DNA of 64,000 nt from Chitinophaga qingshengii (GCF_014529935.1 NZ_JACVFC010000001.1:2976001-3040000), one strand, 5' to 3'; numbered from the stretch's first letter, positions 24,753 to 33,303 are shown. Numbers and translations: made by a program. Notes: generated by a model from the sequence alone, not told the origin.

Positions 24753-25277
24753 TCAGGATTTGACCAGTTGTATTTCCATGTTGAGTTTTACCTCGTCGCT
24801 GAGCACGATACCACCGGCTTCTGTGGTGGCATTCCAGCGCAGGCCGTAGTCGGTGCGGTGCAGGCGGCCTTTGAGTGCAAAACCGGCTTTATGTTGTCCC
24901 CAGGGGTCAACTGTAACGCCGTTATGTTCCACATCCAGTTCTATCGGGTGGGTTTGGCCTTTAATAGTGAGATTTCCCAGCAATTTATACTTTTCACCAT
25001 CTATCTTTTTCACTTTGGTAGAGGTGAAGCTGATTTTCGGGTGATTATCGGCATCAAAAAATTCCCCGTTACGCAGGTGTTCATCGCGTTGTTTGTTCTG
25101 CGTATCGATGCTGTCGGCTGCCGCTTCAAAGGAGATGGTGGCATCGTGAAAGTCGTCGCTTTCAGTCTGGATGCTACCGGAGAAGCGTGTAAAATATCCG
25201 CTCACGTTGGTGATCATGAGATGCTTTACTTTGAATCCTATTTCGCTGTGTGATTCATCAATTTTCCAGTTAGTCAT
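24753..25277 (-). CDS. YceI family protein, cytoplasmic form
   Basis: A 174-residue YceI-like lipocalin with no signal peptide: MTNWKIDESHSEIGFKVKHLMITNVSGYFTRFSG at the start, then DSIDTQNKQRDEHLRNGEFFDADNHPKISFTS and DPWGQHKAGFALKGRLHRTDYGL. Cytoplasmic YceI proteins are common in Bacteroidota, often under redox control, and may bind polyisoprenoid-type molecules. A -7 box TAAATTTG lies 34 bases before the ATG. It is the second YceI in the window, clearly diverged from the exported one. Confidence 0.93.
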   Translation of the reverse strand: MTNWKIDESHSEIGFKVKHLMITNVSGYFTRFSGSIQTESDDFHDATISFEAAADSIDTQNKQRDEHLRNGEFFDADNHPKISFTSTKVKKIDGEKYKLLGNLTIKGQTHPIELDVEHNGVTVDPWGQHKAGFALKGRLHRTDYGLRWNATTEAGGIVLSDEVKLNMEIQLVKS

Positions 25278-25310
25278 AGCACATTGTTTTTTATGTTTTC
25301 AAAGACCTGA

Positions 25311-25318
25311 CAAATTTA
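25311..25318 (-). promoter_or_regulatory. Promoter -7 box of the cytoplasmic yceI gene
   Basis: TAAATTTG on the minus strand fits TAnnTTTG. No good TTG is found at -33. Confidence 0.4.
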
Positions 25319-25452
25319 ACGCCGGTACAGGTTACGGGTATTGGATTAAATACCGGAAATGATGGACTATTTGCACTTATACAATAATTTAATGCCCTGG
25401 ATTTTAACATTATTTCTACATATGCGTTAAATTTAGTTTCAACTATGCCGCT

Positions 25453-26187
25453 ATGCCTTTTACGATCTCTCATATAGCCATTGTATTGCCGTTCACCTGC
25501 AAACAGCGTCCCTGGCTTTCCGTCACGGGACTAATGATAGGTGCCATGGTGCCTGACTTTTTTTACTTTGTATTATTTAATCCCTATTTCAATGACGGTC
25601 ACCGTTGGAGCGGTATTTTCCTGTATGATGTTCCACTGGCGTTGGTATTGGCTTTTTTATACCATGAAGTAGCCAAACCCGCGTTGATCCGCTACCTGCC
25701 CGGCTGGGCCGGCGCGCGGCTGCATCATTTCCGGGATTTCCGGTGGCGCAGTTATTTCAGTAAAAACTACGGTGCAGTGGTGTTGTCTATTGTACTGGGA
25801 GTACTTACTCATTTTTTCCTGGACGGTTTCACCCATGGACATGGATTTTTTGTACAGCGGATTCCTTTTTTGCAGGGCAGTATTTCGCTTTTCGGAGAGC
25901 CGATGGAGATATGGTATGGTATGCAGTATCTTACTTCTGTAGCAGGGCTGTTACTGCTGGGCTGGTTTTTCCGGCGGCTGCCGCAGCCATTTTTCCCATC
26001 TGAAATACAGGGAAAACATAAACCTGTATTTTGGTTGCTGACAGCTGTCATAGCCAGTATGATACTGTTGCTTTACCGGCAGCAACCACATGTTTTCGAG
26101 AAAAGCATGGATTACCTGGCCATTGTGATGGGCGCTGTTTTTTATGGATTCTTTGCCGTAGTATTGGGGCAAAAACTATTGCGATGA
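25453..26187 (+). CDS. DUF4184 family membrane protein
   Basis: A 244-residue polytopic protein that opens with the DUF4184 hallmark MPFTISHIAIVLPF and GLMIGAMVPDFFYF. It has about five or six membrane helices and a conserved His-rich segment THFFLDGFTHGHGFF near residues 118-132. Similar YdjM/DUF4184 proteins have a metal-dependent hydrolase-like His/Asp pattern, but no activity is established. The stop overlaps the start of the next gene by 4 bases (ATGA), so the two are translationally coupled. Confidence 0.9.
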   Translation: MPFTISHIAIVLPFTCKQRPWLSVTGLMIGAMVPDFFYFVLFNPYFNDGHRWSGIFLYDVPLALVLAFLYHEVAKPALIRYLPGWAGARLHHFRDFRWRSYFSKNYGAVVLSIVLGVLTHFFLDGFTHGHGFFVQRIPFLQGSISLFGEPMEIWYGMQYLTSVAGLLLLGWFFRRLPQPFFPSEIQGKHKPVFWLLTAVIASMILLLYRQQPHVFEKSMDYLAIVMGAVFYGFFAVVLGQKLLR

Positions 26188-26714
26188 TGACCAGGTACAT
26201 TGCTTTCCTGCGGGCCGTTAATGTAGGAGGCAGGCAGGTAAAAATGGAGCTGTTAAGAGCCCTCTTTGAGCAGGCAGGATTTAAGCAGGTTAAGACCTAT
26301 ATCCAGAGCGGCAATGTCATTTTTGACGCCAAAGGACAGGAAGCCGCCCTGGAGGCCAAAATAGAGCAATTGCTTCAGCAAAACCTGGGGTTTGCCGTAC
26401 CTGTCTGTATCCGGAGTATAGCAGCCGTACAGGCAGTACTCGACAACAATCCTTTTCCCGGTGTTATTCCCGATAAGGATTTCCAGATTTATATTGCTTT
26501 CCTGCAAACCCTTCCCGGCAAAGAAGCCACCGCAATTATAGCCACGTTACAGAGCGATATTGAAACCTACCATCTGAATGGGAAAGAGGTATATGTGCTG
26601 ATGAAAAAAAATACCGGCGCTCCTCCTTTTTCCAATACCTACCTGGAGAAAAAACTAAAACTGGTGGCTACTACCCGTAACCTGGCCACCGTACAGAAAG
26701 TCCTTTCATTTTGA
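26184..26714 (+). CDS. DUF1697 domain-containing protein
   Basis: A 176-residue soluble protein of the DUF1697 family (MTRYIAFLRAVNVGGRQVKMELLRALFEQAGFKQVKTYIQSGNVIFDA). It ends VATTRNLATVQKVLSF, also typical. I set the start at the ATG at 26184, which gives the family N-terminus and an ATGA overlap with the DUF4184 gene. An ATG one codon later is equally possible. The function is not known. It has the two ferredoxin-like halves expected for the family and no signal peptide. Confidence 0.92.
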   Translation: MMTRYIAFLRAVNVGGRQVKMELLRALFEQAGFKQVKTYIQSGNVIFDAKGQEAALEAKIEQLLQQNLGFAVPVCIRSIAAVQAVLDNNPFPGVIPDKDFQIYIAFLQTLPGKEATAIIATLQSDIETYHLNGKEVYVLMKKNTGAPPFSNTYLEKKLKLVATTRNLATVQKVLSF

Positions 26715-26770
26715 AATTTGATTATTTAGCTATTTAGGGAGTGCCCTGATAACTAAATTTCAAAATATTT
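26711..26770 (+). terminator. Inverted repeat at the end of the DUF1697 gene
   Basis: TTGAAATTT (26711-26719) pairs with AAATTTCAA (26755-26763), and a smaller GGG/CCC stem is inside. AAATATTTTC follows. It is a plausible, not strong, terminator; part of the first arm is the stop codon region. Confidence 0.45.
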
Positions 26771-26830
26771 TCATCGGGCTGTAAGTTTTTGCACTTCCAC
26801 AGCAACTAATAATACAAACAGCTGCTGTTC

Positions 26831-27310
26831 ATGAACCAGGAAATATTTTTAGGCATTTTGCGGCAACATGAGGGGATTCTTCACAAGATATGCCGTTTGT
26901 ACCGCGATACGCCGGAAGACCGGGAAGATCTTTTTCAGGAGATGGTGTATCAGCTATGGCGTTCCTATCCTTCCTTTCAGGGCGAAGCCAAGGTATCGTC
27001 CTGGATTTATCGTATTGCCCTGAATACAGCACTGGCTTCTTTCCGGAAAAAAATGCCGGAGGTTACCTACCCTGACCGGTTGCCGGATGACAGCGCCATC
27101 TCCGTCCCTGTTTTTACTGATCAGCAGGAGCAGCTGTTTCAGGCGTTGCAACAGCTCAACGATGGGGAAAAGGCGCTGATGACGCTTTATCTCGAAGATC
27201 TCAGTTACCAGGAAATTGCTGCCATTATTGGTATTGAGCCCAATTACGTGGGCGTAAAAATCAATCGTATTAAAAGTAAACTAAAGACCATTCTAAAACC
27301 TGATCCATGA
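26831..27310 (+). CDS. ECF-type RNA polymerase sigma factor
   Basis: A 159-residue sigma-70 family protein. Region 2: ILHKICRLYRDTPEDREDLFQEMVYQLWRSYPSFQGEAKVSSWIYRIALNTAL. Region 4: LNDGEKALMTLYLEDLSYQEIAAIIGIEPNYVGVKINRIKSKL, a helix-turn-helix for the -35 element. The next gene overlaps by 4 bases and encodes a membrane protein, the usual place for an anti-sigma partner. Targets are unknown. Confidence 0.93.
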   Translation: MNQEIFLGILRQHEGILHKICRLYRDTPEDREDLFQEMVYQLWRSYPSFQGEAKVSSWIYRIALNTALASFRKKMPEVTYPDRLPDDSAISVPVFTDQQEQLFQALQQLNDGEKALMTLYLEDLSYQEIAAIIGIEPNYVGVKINRIKSKLKTILKPDP

Positions 27311-27849
27311 CAAACGATCCATTAAAAGCAGCCTGGCAAACAGCCAATATTCCGGCGCACGACGACCTGCAGGCGGTTGTCCGGGCACGGGGCGGGCATC
27401 CGGTGATGTCCCGTATTCGCCGGCAGCTGTTGCTGGAAGGTGGCTGTTACATTTTATTCCTGCTGGTGTATTATGATTTTTTTGACGGACACCGGCGTCC
27501 GCTCTATCTGAACATTATCCTGGTGTTATCGGTGGCCTGTATGCTGATGCAACACCTCAACGGGTATCTGCTGGCTTCCAGTGCGTTGAAGGGGCCGGAT
27601 ATATTCCGGTCGTTGCAACAAAAGGTGTTGCAACTAAAACAATATGCGTGGTTATCTGTCGGTTCGCGGGTACTCGGCTGGTGTGGCATCATGGTGTTTT
27701 TCTGCACCGGTATTACATGGACCAACGCCAAATACGGACTATTGGCGGGCGCTATCATCATCATGGGCGTTCAGATGGCGATGTTATGGCAGTTGTGGCA
27801 GCGGCGGATTAACCGGATAAAAAACACCCTGGCGGAGCTTAACGGTTAG
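27307..27849 (+). CDS. Membrane protein, probable partner of the ECF sigma factor
   Basis: A 180-residue protein with about four membrane helices (CYILFLLVYYDFF, LNIILVLSVACMLMQHL, LGWCGIMVFFCTGITW, GLLAGAIIIMGVQMAML). The short cytoplasmic N-terminus (MTNDPLKAAWQTANIPAHDDLQAVV) could hold the sigma factor. Its ATG overlaps the sigma stop (ATGA), so the pair is co-translated. No known anti-sigma motif (ZAS or FecR) is seen, so its role is inferred from position alone. The last 11 bases overlap the convergent serine hydrolase gene. Confidence 0.8.
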   Translation: MTNDPLKAAWQTANIPAHDDLQAVVRARGGHPVMSRIRRQLLLEGGCYILFLLVYYDFFDGHRRPLYLNIILVLSVACMLMQHLNGYLLASSALKGPDIFRSLQQKVLQLKQYAWLSVGSRVLGWCGIMVFFCTGITWTNAKYGLLAGAIIIMGVQMAMLWQLWQRRINRIKNTLAELNG

Positions 27850-28975
27850 GCACAACCGGAAAGAGGTCGACGTTGGGCCAGCTAACCTGGCCCTCTTTGA
27901 CGACCTTCCAGATCAGGCCATCCAGATCATTGAAGAAAGCTTTATCGGTACGGGTATTACAGAGTATTACCCAGTTGAATCCGTTGGCAGCCCGTACTAT
28001 TTCACTGGCAGTACCGGGGAGAGAACCGGCATGCCACCAGTTGTTCCAGGCGTTGACCGCCCATCCCAGTGCATAGCCGGGATTGGCAGATGAGCCGGTT
28101 GTCATTATTTTTTCCGAAGCAGGAGATAATATATCCGGATGGGTATCAAAACCATCTATGGCAGCGAGGAACAGGGCCAGATCGGTAGCTGAAGCGATCC
28201 AGCCGCCATGGGCATCCATGCGGGAGAGGTTAAAATTGTAAGGCTGCTGCCCCAATTGACCGTAATAGGTTACCTCTCCGGTTTTTCTTTCCTGCCGGGT
28301 ATTTCCACCAATTTCCATATGATAGATGCCTGCAGGATGTAGTACAGCTTCCTGTACGTAGGCAGCATAACTTTTGCCGGTCACTTTTTCGATGATGCGG
28401 CCAAGGATGCAATAACCAAAATTGGAGTAGGCGTATACGGTTCCCGGATCATATTCCAGGGGTTGTTGATCAATAGTGCGGGCCAACAGGGTATCTACCG
28501 GCCATTCGGGATGGCTGAACATAGGATCATGCGCTGTGTTGGACCATCCACCGGCGGTATGTTGCAGCAGTTGCTGTACGGTAATTGCCAGCAGGCGCGG
28601 GCTATAGGGTGGGTGACCGTAAGCGGTGCCCAGGAGGGTACCGGGGCCGAATACCTTGTCCTGCAGAGAGAGCTGGCCAGCTTCCACTAATTTCAGTATA
28701 GCCACTGCCGTTATACTTTTAGAAACGCTGGCAATACGGAAACGGCTATCCGCAGTCACCGGTTTGCGGGTATTGCGGTTAGTCACACCGAAACCCTTGG
28801 CATATACCAGTTTCCCGTGCCGGGTGATAGCCACTGCCATACCGGGTACCTGGTACTGTGTCATAAAGGCTTTGATGATATGATCTACCTGGGGCATATC
28901 CGGGGGCCGGAGGGTACTGTCCCTGGCTATCGGGGCAGTCCATAAACCCGCCATCAGCAATAGGTAACCAAACAT
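27839..28975 (-). CDS. Serine hydrolase of the beta-lactamase/penicillin-binding family
   Basis: A 378-residue class C-type serine hydrolase with an N-terminal signal segment (MFGYLLLMAGLWTAPIA). The active site set is present: SxxK in RIASVSKSITA (S83 and K86), YxN in VYAYSNFGYCILG, and the C-terminal HxG in WWHAGSLPGT. Relatives are esterases, D-aminopeptidases or peptidoglycan carboxypeptidases; true beta-lactamase activity should not be assumed. The 3' end overlaps the membrane gene at 27849 by 11 bases. Probably periplasmic. Confidence 0.93.
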   Translation of the reverse strand: MFGYLLLMAGLWTAPIARDSTLRPPDMPQVDHIIKAFMTQYQVPGMAVAITRHGKLVYAKGFGVTNRNTRKPVTADSRFRIASVSKSITAVAILKLVEAGQLSLQDKVFGPGTLLGTAYGHPPYSPRLLAITVQQLLQHTAGGWSNTAHDPMFSHPEWPVDTLLARTIDQQPLEYDPGTVYAYSNFGYCILGRIIEKVTGKSYAAYVQEAVLHPAGIYHMEIGGNTRQERKTGEVTYYGQLGQQPYNFNLSRMDAHGGWIASATDLALFLAAIDGFDTHPDILSPASEKIMTTGSSANPGYALGWAVNAWNNWWHAGSLPGTASEIVRAANGFNWVILCNTRTDKAFFNDLDGLIWKVVKEGQVSWPNVDLFPVVPNR

Positions 28976-29120
28976 TGTTCATTTTTATCATACCAAGATA
29001 AGGAAAGTACCCCTTATCGTTAAATTTAGTTTATGATTGCCGGTTATAAGGATGGAGGGCTATTATCCCGGAAGTGAATATTGTATCTTGTGCGTTACAT
29101 TCAAAAAAATCATGATTGAC

Positions 29121-30017
29121 ATGAAACGTATCCTTATTCTTTTGCTGGGAGGAAGTCTCCTGGGTTTCAACAGTAACGCCCAACAGAAAACAGACGTACA
29201 GGCCCACCGTGGCGGCATGGGACTGATGCCGGAAAACACCATTCCTGCTATGTTGAATGCTGTCAAACTAGGCGCCCGTACCCTGGAATTGGACTGTGTG
29301 ATCACAGCAGATGATAAGGTGGTGGTATCCCACGACGCCTATATGTCGGCCGAGTTCATGCGCAAACCGGATGGCAGCGATATTACCAAAGCGGAGCAGA
29401 AAAAACTGGCGCTGTTTTCTATGACGTATGACAGCATCCGTAAATATGATGCCGGCACCAAACCACATCCCCGCTTTCCGCAGCAGGAAAAAATGAGTGT
29501 TCACCGCCCGTTGCTGTCGGACCTGATTGACAGTGTTGAAGCTTATGTAAAACAACACCACCTGAAACCGGTGTATTACAATATGGAAACCAAATCCTCT
29601 CCGGATGGTGATGGTGTTTACAATCCGGCTCCCGATGTATTCGTTAAACGGGTAATGGCGGTCATCAATGAGAAAAAAATCGCCAAAAGAGTAACAATAC
29701 AATCCTTTGATCTCAGGACATTGCAGGTGTTACACAAAACCTGGCCTAAACAAACCACTGCACTGCTGATCGGCAATCAGCAATCTTTTGCAGAAAACAT
29801 TGCCCAACTGGGATTTGTACCAGATATCTACAGTCCCAACTTCAAACTGGTGACCGCCGAACTGGTGAAAGAAGCTCATGCAAAAAAAGTGCAGGTATTA
29901 CCGTGGACAGTAGACGAAGAAGCTGATTTGCAGCAGATGTTGTCACTCGGTGTAGATGGTATCATTACCAACTATCCTGACAGGCTGATTAAAATAGCTG
30001 GTAGTTATCAACGCTAA
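29121..30017 (+). CDS. Glycerophosphodiester phosphodiesterase
   Basis: A 298-residue exported GDPD-type TIM-barrel. I take the ATG at 29121 (MKRILILLLGGSLLGFNSNAQ, a clean signal peptide); 29112 adds three residues. The catalytic HRGG lies at VQAHRGGMGLMPENTIPAM (H28), with ELDCVITADDKVVVSHD, then YNMETKSS and the C-terminal PWTVDEEADLQQMLSLGVDGIITNYPDRL. The enzyme splits glycerophosphodiesters to glycerol-3-phosphate and an alcohol, probably in the periplasm for phosphate and lipid recycling. Single gene with its own terminator. Confidence 0.94.
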   Translation: MKRILILLLGGSLLGFNSNAQQKTDVQAHRGGMGLMPENTIPAMLNAVKLGARTLELDCVITADDKVVVSHDAYMSAEFMRKPDGSDITKAEQKKLALFSMTYDSIRKYDAGTKPHPRFPQQEKMSVHRPLLSDLIDSVEAYVKQHHLKPVYYNMETKSSPDGDGVYNPAPDVFVKRVMAVINEKKIAKRVTIQSFDLRTLQVLHKTWPKQTTALLIGNQQSFAENIAQLGFVPDIYSPNFKLVTAELVKEAHAKKVQVLPWTVDEEADLQQMLSLGVDGIITNYPDRLIKIAGSYQR

Positions 30018-30050
30018 GAAAGAGCCGATAGCTGTATACAACAAAATGCG

Positions 30051-30119
30051 CGGCTGTAATGTTATCTAGCAGTAGGGATTATCCATACTGTTCGTGATAA
30101 ACATTACAGCCGTTTTTAT
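30051..30119 (+). terminator. Large-loop terminator after the GDPD gene
   Basis: CGGCTGTAATGTT (30051-30063) pairs perfectly with AACATTACAGCCG (30100-30112), followed by TTTTTATTTG. The 36-base loop itself contains CAGTA and TACTG, which can pair, so the structure is an extended hairpin and larger than a usual terminator. A small structured RNA is an alternative. Confidence 0.7.
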
Positions 30120-30301
30120 TTGTACGGAGGGCAGGTTAAGTTTCCTTTCTACCACTGATTAAAACGTACGGATATGAAGCCATTTTCCGGTTCATGAAAA
30201 GCTCCTTCAACAACTTAATGGAGAAAACAATCATAAGAATCGGTAAATAATTTCATTACATATATTATTAATTAGATATTAAGGAAATTTATCACAACAA
30301 A

Positions 30302-30329
30302 TTGATAATCTGAATTTTAGATACCTTTG
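30302..30329 (+). promoter_or_regulatory. Promoter of the OmpA lipoprotein gene
   Basis: TTG (30302-30304), 17 bases, TACCTTTG (30322-30329). It fits the Bacteroidota consensus well and shows that translation starts at the ATG at 30348 and not at the TTG inside the -7 box. Confidence 0.75.
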
Positions 30330-30347
30330 CAGCCAAATAAACAGGAT

Positions 30348-30878
30348 ATGAAAAGAATGTTAATGACCTCACGTTACTGGATATACGCTCTGTTGGCCGT
30401 TACTTTTATGGCTTCCTGCGCATCATCAAAGAAGAGTGCCAGTCCCCATGTATACATGACCAAACAATACAAGGAACTGAAGAACGTGTTAAATGAAGCT
30501 GAAGTAAGTATTATCAGGGATAGTCTGAAAGTTATTTTTCCGAACAATGTATTGTTTGCCTCCTCTTCTGATGAGCTGAAACCTGAGATCAGGCCTACTT
30601 TTGGTCATTTTGCGGAAGTACTGAATAAATACAATAAAACAAAAATTCTGATCACCGGTCATACCGACAGCACCGGTTCTACCAGCTATAACCGCGAATT
30701 GTCTGAAAAGCGCGCTATCAGGGCGAAAACATTGCTCAACGACTTTAAGGTAAACAACGACCGTATGTTTACCTGGGGACTGGCAGACCGCGATCCGATT
30801 GCCACTAACAGCACCGAAGAAGGCCGAGCCAAAAACAGGCGTGTAGAATTTGTGATCCTCTACGATGTAAAAGAATAG
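30348..30878 (+). CDS. OmpA family lipoprotein
   Basis: A 176-residue outer-membrane lipoprotein. Signal peptide MKRMLMTSRYWIYALLAVTFMASC with lipobox Cys about 24, then a short linker and a C-terminal OmpA domain: FPNNVLFASSSDELKPEIRP, ILITGHTDSTGSTSYNRELSEKRA, WGLADRDPIATNSTEEGRAKNRRVEFVI. The TGHTDxxG, LSxxRA and N-RRVE residues are those that hold diaminopimelate of peptidoglycan. The protein probably tethers the outer membrane to the cell wall, like Pal. Strong promoter upstream and strong terminator downstream point to a high-level single-gene unit. Confidence 0.95.
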   Translation: MKRMLMTSRYWIYALLAVTFMASCASSKKSASPHVYMTKQYKELKNVLNEAEVSIIRDSLKVIFPNNVLFASSSDELKPEIRPTFGHFAEVLNKYNKTKILITGHTDSTGSTSYNRELSEKRAIRAKTLLNDFKVNNDRMFTWGLADRDPIATNSTEEGRAKNRRVEFVILYDVKE

Positions 30879-30899
30879 GGATATTAAGAAGATATGGGA

Positions 30900-30928
30900 A
30901 ACCGCATCCGCAAGGGTGCGGTTTTTTT
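30900..30928 (+). terminator. Terminator of the OmpA gene
   Basis: ACCGCATCC, loop GCAA, GGGTGCGGT, then TTTTTT. A stable GNRA-capped hairpin with a good T tract, 22 bases past the stop codon. Confidence 0.9.
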
Positions 30929-31019
30929 GGGCCCCAACACCACCGGTAATGGTAGAAAGGCAAGAAACGGGTTTCCATCGCTACAGCAAAACATCAACTT
31001 TGCCGGAAACCGTCCTGTT

Positions 31020-31655
31020 ATGCATATAGATAGTCACCCGGCGATTTTGTATTTCGGTACGCCGGTAGTATTGATCAGCACCGTTAATACAGATGGCAGT
31101 TACAACCTGGCGCCGATATCCTCCGTTTTCTGGCTGGGATGGCGTTGTATGATTGGTTTAGGCAGCGCCTCCCATACCGCACAAAACCTGTTACATACCC
31201 GTGAATGTGTATTAAACCTGCCTTCCGTACAGGAAGCGGCAGCTGTTGACCGGCTGGCACTCACCACGGGCGCGAATCCTGTACCAGCCAACAAACAGCA
31301 ACGCGGTTACCGTCATGTAAAAGACAAGTTTGCCCTGGCGGATTTTACCCCGGCAACATCGGGTACCGTTGCCGCCCCCCGGGCCGCTGAATGCCCGGTA
31401 CAACTGGAAGCCGGGGTGGTAGCCTGGCACCGCCTCGGACAGGATGATCCGGCACAATACGGTCGGATCATCACTTTTGAATTAAAAATCAGGAAAGTAC
31501 ACCTGGACACCGATATCCTGATGGATGGATATACCGACAGGGTGGACCCCGACAAGTGGCGGCCGCTGATCATGAGTTTCCAGCATTTTTACGGGCTGGG
31601 CGACAAAGTGCATCCTTCTACACTGGCACAGATACCCGAGCGCTTGTACCGCTAG
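31020..31655 (+). CDS. Flavin reductase family protein (FMN-binding split barrel)
   Basis: A 211-residue split-barrel flavoprotein, starting at the ATG at 31020; the frame extends back to 30894 but that part overlaps the OmpA terminator. Key segments are HIDSHPAILYFGTPVVLISTVNTDGSYNLAPISSVFWLGW (FMN phosphate contacts at ST..N..PISS), MIGLGSASHTAQNLLHTRECVLNLP and CPVQLEAGVV. Such proteins reduce flavin with NAD(P)H or bind FMN for other oxidoreductases. No partner monooxygenase is adjacent. Confidence 0.9.
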   Translation: MHIDSHPAILYFGTPVVLISTVNTDGSYNLAPISSVFWLGWRCMIGLGSASHTAQNLLHTRECVLNLPSVQEAAAVDRLALTTGANPVPANKQQRGYRHVKDKFALADFTPATSGTVAAPRAAECPVQLEAGVVAWHRLGQDDPAQYGRIITFELKIRKVHLDTDILMDGYTDRVDPDKWRPLIMSFQHFYGLGDKVHPSTLAQIPERLYR

Positions 31656-31822
31656 TTTCCAGGAAAATAACTGTCCTATCCGTCGTGGCTGACCTGGTAA
31701 AAAAACCGATGGGATTTTGCGGTGCGTTGTATTATCTTCGGATAAGGTATAACAACAATATCTTCCGCCTGTCTGTTAAAATAAAGGGAATTCCCTGATC
31801 ATTTTCTAAATGCCTGATCACC

Positions 31823-32368
31823 ATGAAAAAACTATTGCTCTTACTGTTGATGATACCCGTTTTCAGTGTCGCCCAGCAAAAAGACAAACTGCTGTTTGGT
31901 TATGCCTATGGCATGATACATGATGGCGCCTTCGGCGGCGGTTTGGCTGGTAACGTGGAACTGTGGAATATTGTCAATATCGGGCCGGCAGTAGAGCTCA
32001 CCTCTTTCGATGGGCACACCATGATTCCCGTGTTCCTGGATCTGAAATTGAAATACCGGCTGGATGGCTGGTCGCCCTATATTACCGGACAATTTGGTTA
32101 CAACAACTACAATGTAAAACAGGTACAAAATCTCACGGCGCCCTCCGGGAACCAGCAAATGACCACCTTCAATGAAACCGGTAAAAATTTTTACGGCGTA
32201 GGCGCTGGTATCATCCGGCATTTCAATCAGTTCGGCGTATATGCATCCTATTTATACCGCGGTTATACCTACAAATACCCCAGTGATATTAAGATCAACG
32301 ATGAGGTAGTTAATTTAGCCAACAAACAGGTGAGTACCAATGTGTTTATTCTGGGCGTCACATTTTAA
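31823..32368 (+). CDS. Small outer-membrane beta-barrel-like protein of unknown function
   Basis: A 181-residue exported protein. The signal peptide MKKLLLLLLMIPVFSVAQ is followed by alternating hydrophobic strands (LLFGYAYGMIHDGAFGGGLAGNVELWNIVNIG, PVFLDLKLKYRLDGWSPYITGQFGYNNY, FGVYASYLYRGYTY) that end in VFILGVTF, with the terminal Phe expected for outer-membrane insertion. It looks like a small 8-stranded OmpX/OmpW-sized barrel. No family name can be given. It has no close partner genes. Confidence 0.8.
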   Translation: MKKLLLLLLMIPVFSVAQQKDKLLFGYAYGMIHDGAFGGGLAGNVELWNIVNIGPAVELTSFDGHTMIPVFLDLKLKYRLDGWSPYITGQFGYNNYNVKQVQNLTAPSGNQQMTTFNETGKNFYGVGAGIIRHFNQFGVYASYLYRGYTYKYPSDIKINDEVVNLANKQVSTNVFILGVTF

Positions 32369-32447
32369 ATGATGACGGCTGTCATCAAGCCGCAATTGTT
32401 GCCTGTTAGCAGTTTTAGTTTGTAGCATTGTGTGATTTTTGAAACCC

Positions 32448-32467
32448 ACTTGCCTTATAGGGCAAGT
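32448..32467. promoter_or_regulatory. Small hairpin in the leader of the metallopeptidase-like gene
   Basis: ACTTGCC, loop TTATAG, GGCAAGT, 28 bases before the ATG at 32495. It may be an operator or a leader hairpin. No clear promoter box flanks it. Confidence 0.4.
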
Positions 32468-32494
32468 TAATAATCTTCACCCAAAATCTTACCA

Positions 32495-33232
32495 ATGAGA
32501 CACACCAAAACCCTCGTTAACTCAGCTATTGCCCTGCTGTTAACCATCACCATCCAGTACGGTTGTAAAAAAGCGGATCAACCGGCTGTAGCACCTGAAA
32601 AACCTGCCGCCCAAACCCTTGTTGAAGATCACCTTACCATCACACCAGAACGGCAAAAAATCATCGACCTCTTCAACAAAAGCAAAAACGCCAGAGGAGC
32701 ATCCGACGGCCAGATAGCAGCTGCCCGCTATCGTAATTTCAACGTTGCCTATTATGGTACCGTTCCCAGTGACATCCAGGCGCTGGTGAATGGAGAAATT
32801 GACCAATTGTACAACACATCCACCACCAGTACTACCAAATCACGGATGACGGGCGCCACCATCAACGTGTATAACAATCCTGGCCAGGGCGACCTGTTCT
32901 ACAATAACGGTAACGTCTATATCGTAAACTTTGCCGTTTACCGTAATGTACATACCGGTCCCGGTAACGTTATTTTCCACGAACTGTTCCACTACCTGCA
33001 TGACACCTGGGTAAGTGGCGGTTTCAACAATTCCACTATCATCAACCTGTGGCAAAACTGCCGTAATTCCGGCGTTTATCCTCCAGGTTCCTATGTATTG
33101 AGCAACCAGGCTGAATACTTTGCAGTATCCGCAGAAGCCAAATACTGCAATACGAACCGGCCTCCTTACAATGCCAGTACCTTAGCAGCTTCTGACCCGA
33201 ACTGCAACAACGTGCTGTCATCTAATTTCTGA
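32495..33232 (+). CDS. Lipoprotein with HExxH...E metallopeptidase signature
   Basis: A 245-residue exported lipoprotein. The signal MRHTKTLVNSAIALLLTITIQYGC ends in a lipobox-like Cys at 24, followed by a Pro/Glu-rich linker. The catalytic-type motif is VIFHELFHYLHDTW (H162, E163, H166), and a possible third zinc ligand is E207 in LSNQAEYFAVSAEAKY. HExxH with a downstream EYFA Glu is the layout of anthrax-lethal-factor-like (gluzincin) peptidases. Five Cys residues in the mature part could form disulfides. I do not know the family by name and no substrate is evident. A strong terminator follows. Confidence 0.75.
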   Translation: MRHTKTLVNSAIALLLTITIQYGCKKADQPAVAPEKPAAQTLVEDHLTITPERQKIIDLFNKSKNARGASDGQIAAARYRNFNVAYYGTVPSDIQALVNGEIDQLYNTSTTSTTKSRMTGATINVYNNPGQGDLFYNNGNVYIVNFAVYRNVHTGPGNVIFHELFHYLHDTWVSGGFNNSTIINLWQNCRNSGVYPPGSYVLSNQAEYFAVSAEAKYCNTNRPPYNASTLAASDPNCNNVLSSNF

Positions 33233-33248
33233 GCACACCATTATTGAT

Positions 33249-33303
33249 GGTCCCCGCCGTGGCTCAAAAGGCAGCAGCCATGGCGGGGACCTTTTATTTA
33301 TTT
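33249..33303 (+). terminator. Terminator after the metallopeptidase-like gene
   Basis: GGTCCCCGCCGTGGCT (33249-33264) pairs with AGCCATGGCGGGGACC (33276-33291), with one G-T pair, then TTTTATTTATTTTAT. One of the strongest terminators in the window. Confidence 0.9.

Larger units (their letters stand above)
30018..30347. other. Intergenic region between the GDPD and OmpA genes
   Basis: This 330-base gap holds the GDPD terminator (30051-30119) and the OmpA promoter (30302-30329). The remaining 180 bases are AT-rich and show no gene or clear structure. Confidence 0.5.

Noticed and set aside
27839..28975. A beta-lactamase resistance gene
   Set aside because: The SxxK, YxN and HxG motifs are those of the broad serine hydrolase family; nothing shows antibiotic hydrolysis, and relatives are mostly esterases or peptidases.
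30894..31019. N-terminal extension of the flavin reductase
   Set aside because: The extension overlaps the OmpA terminator and its sequence has no family similarity; the ATG at 31020 gives the normal start.
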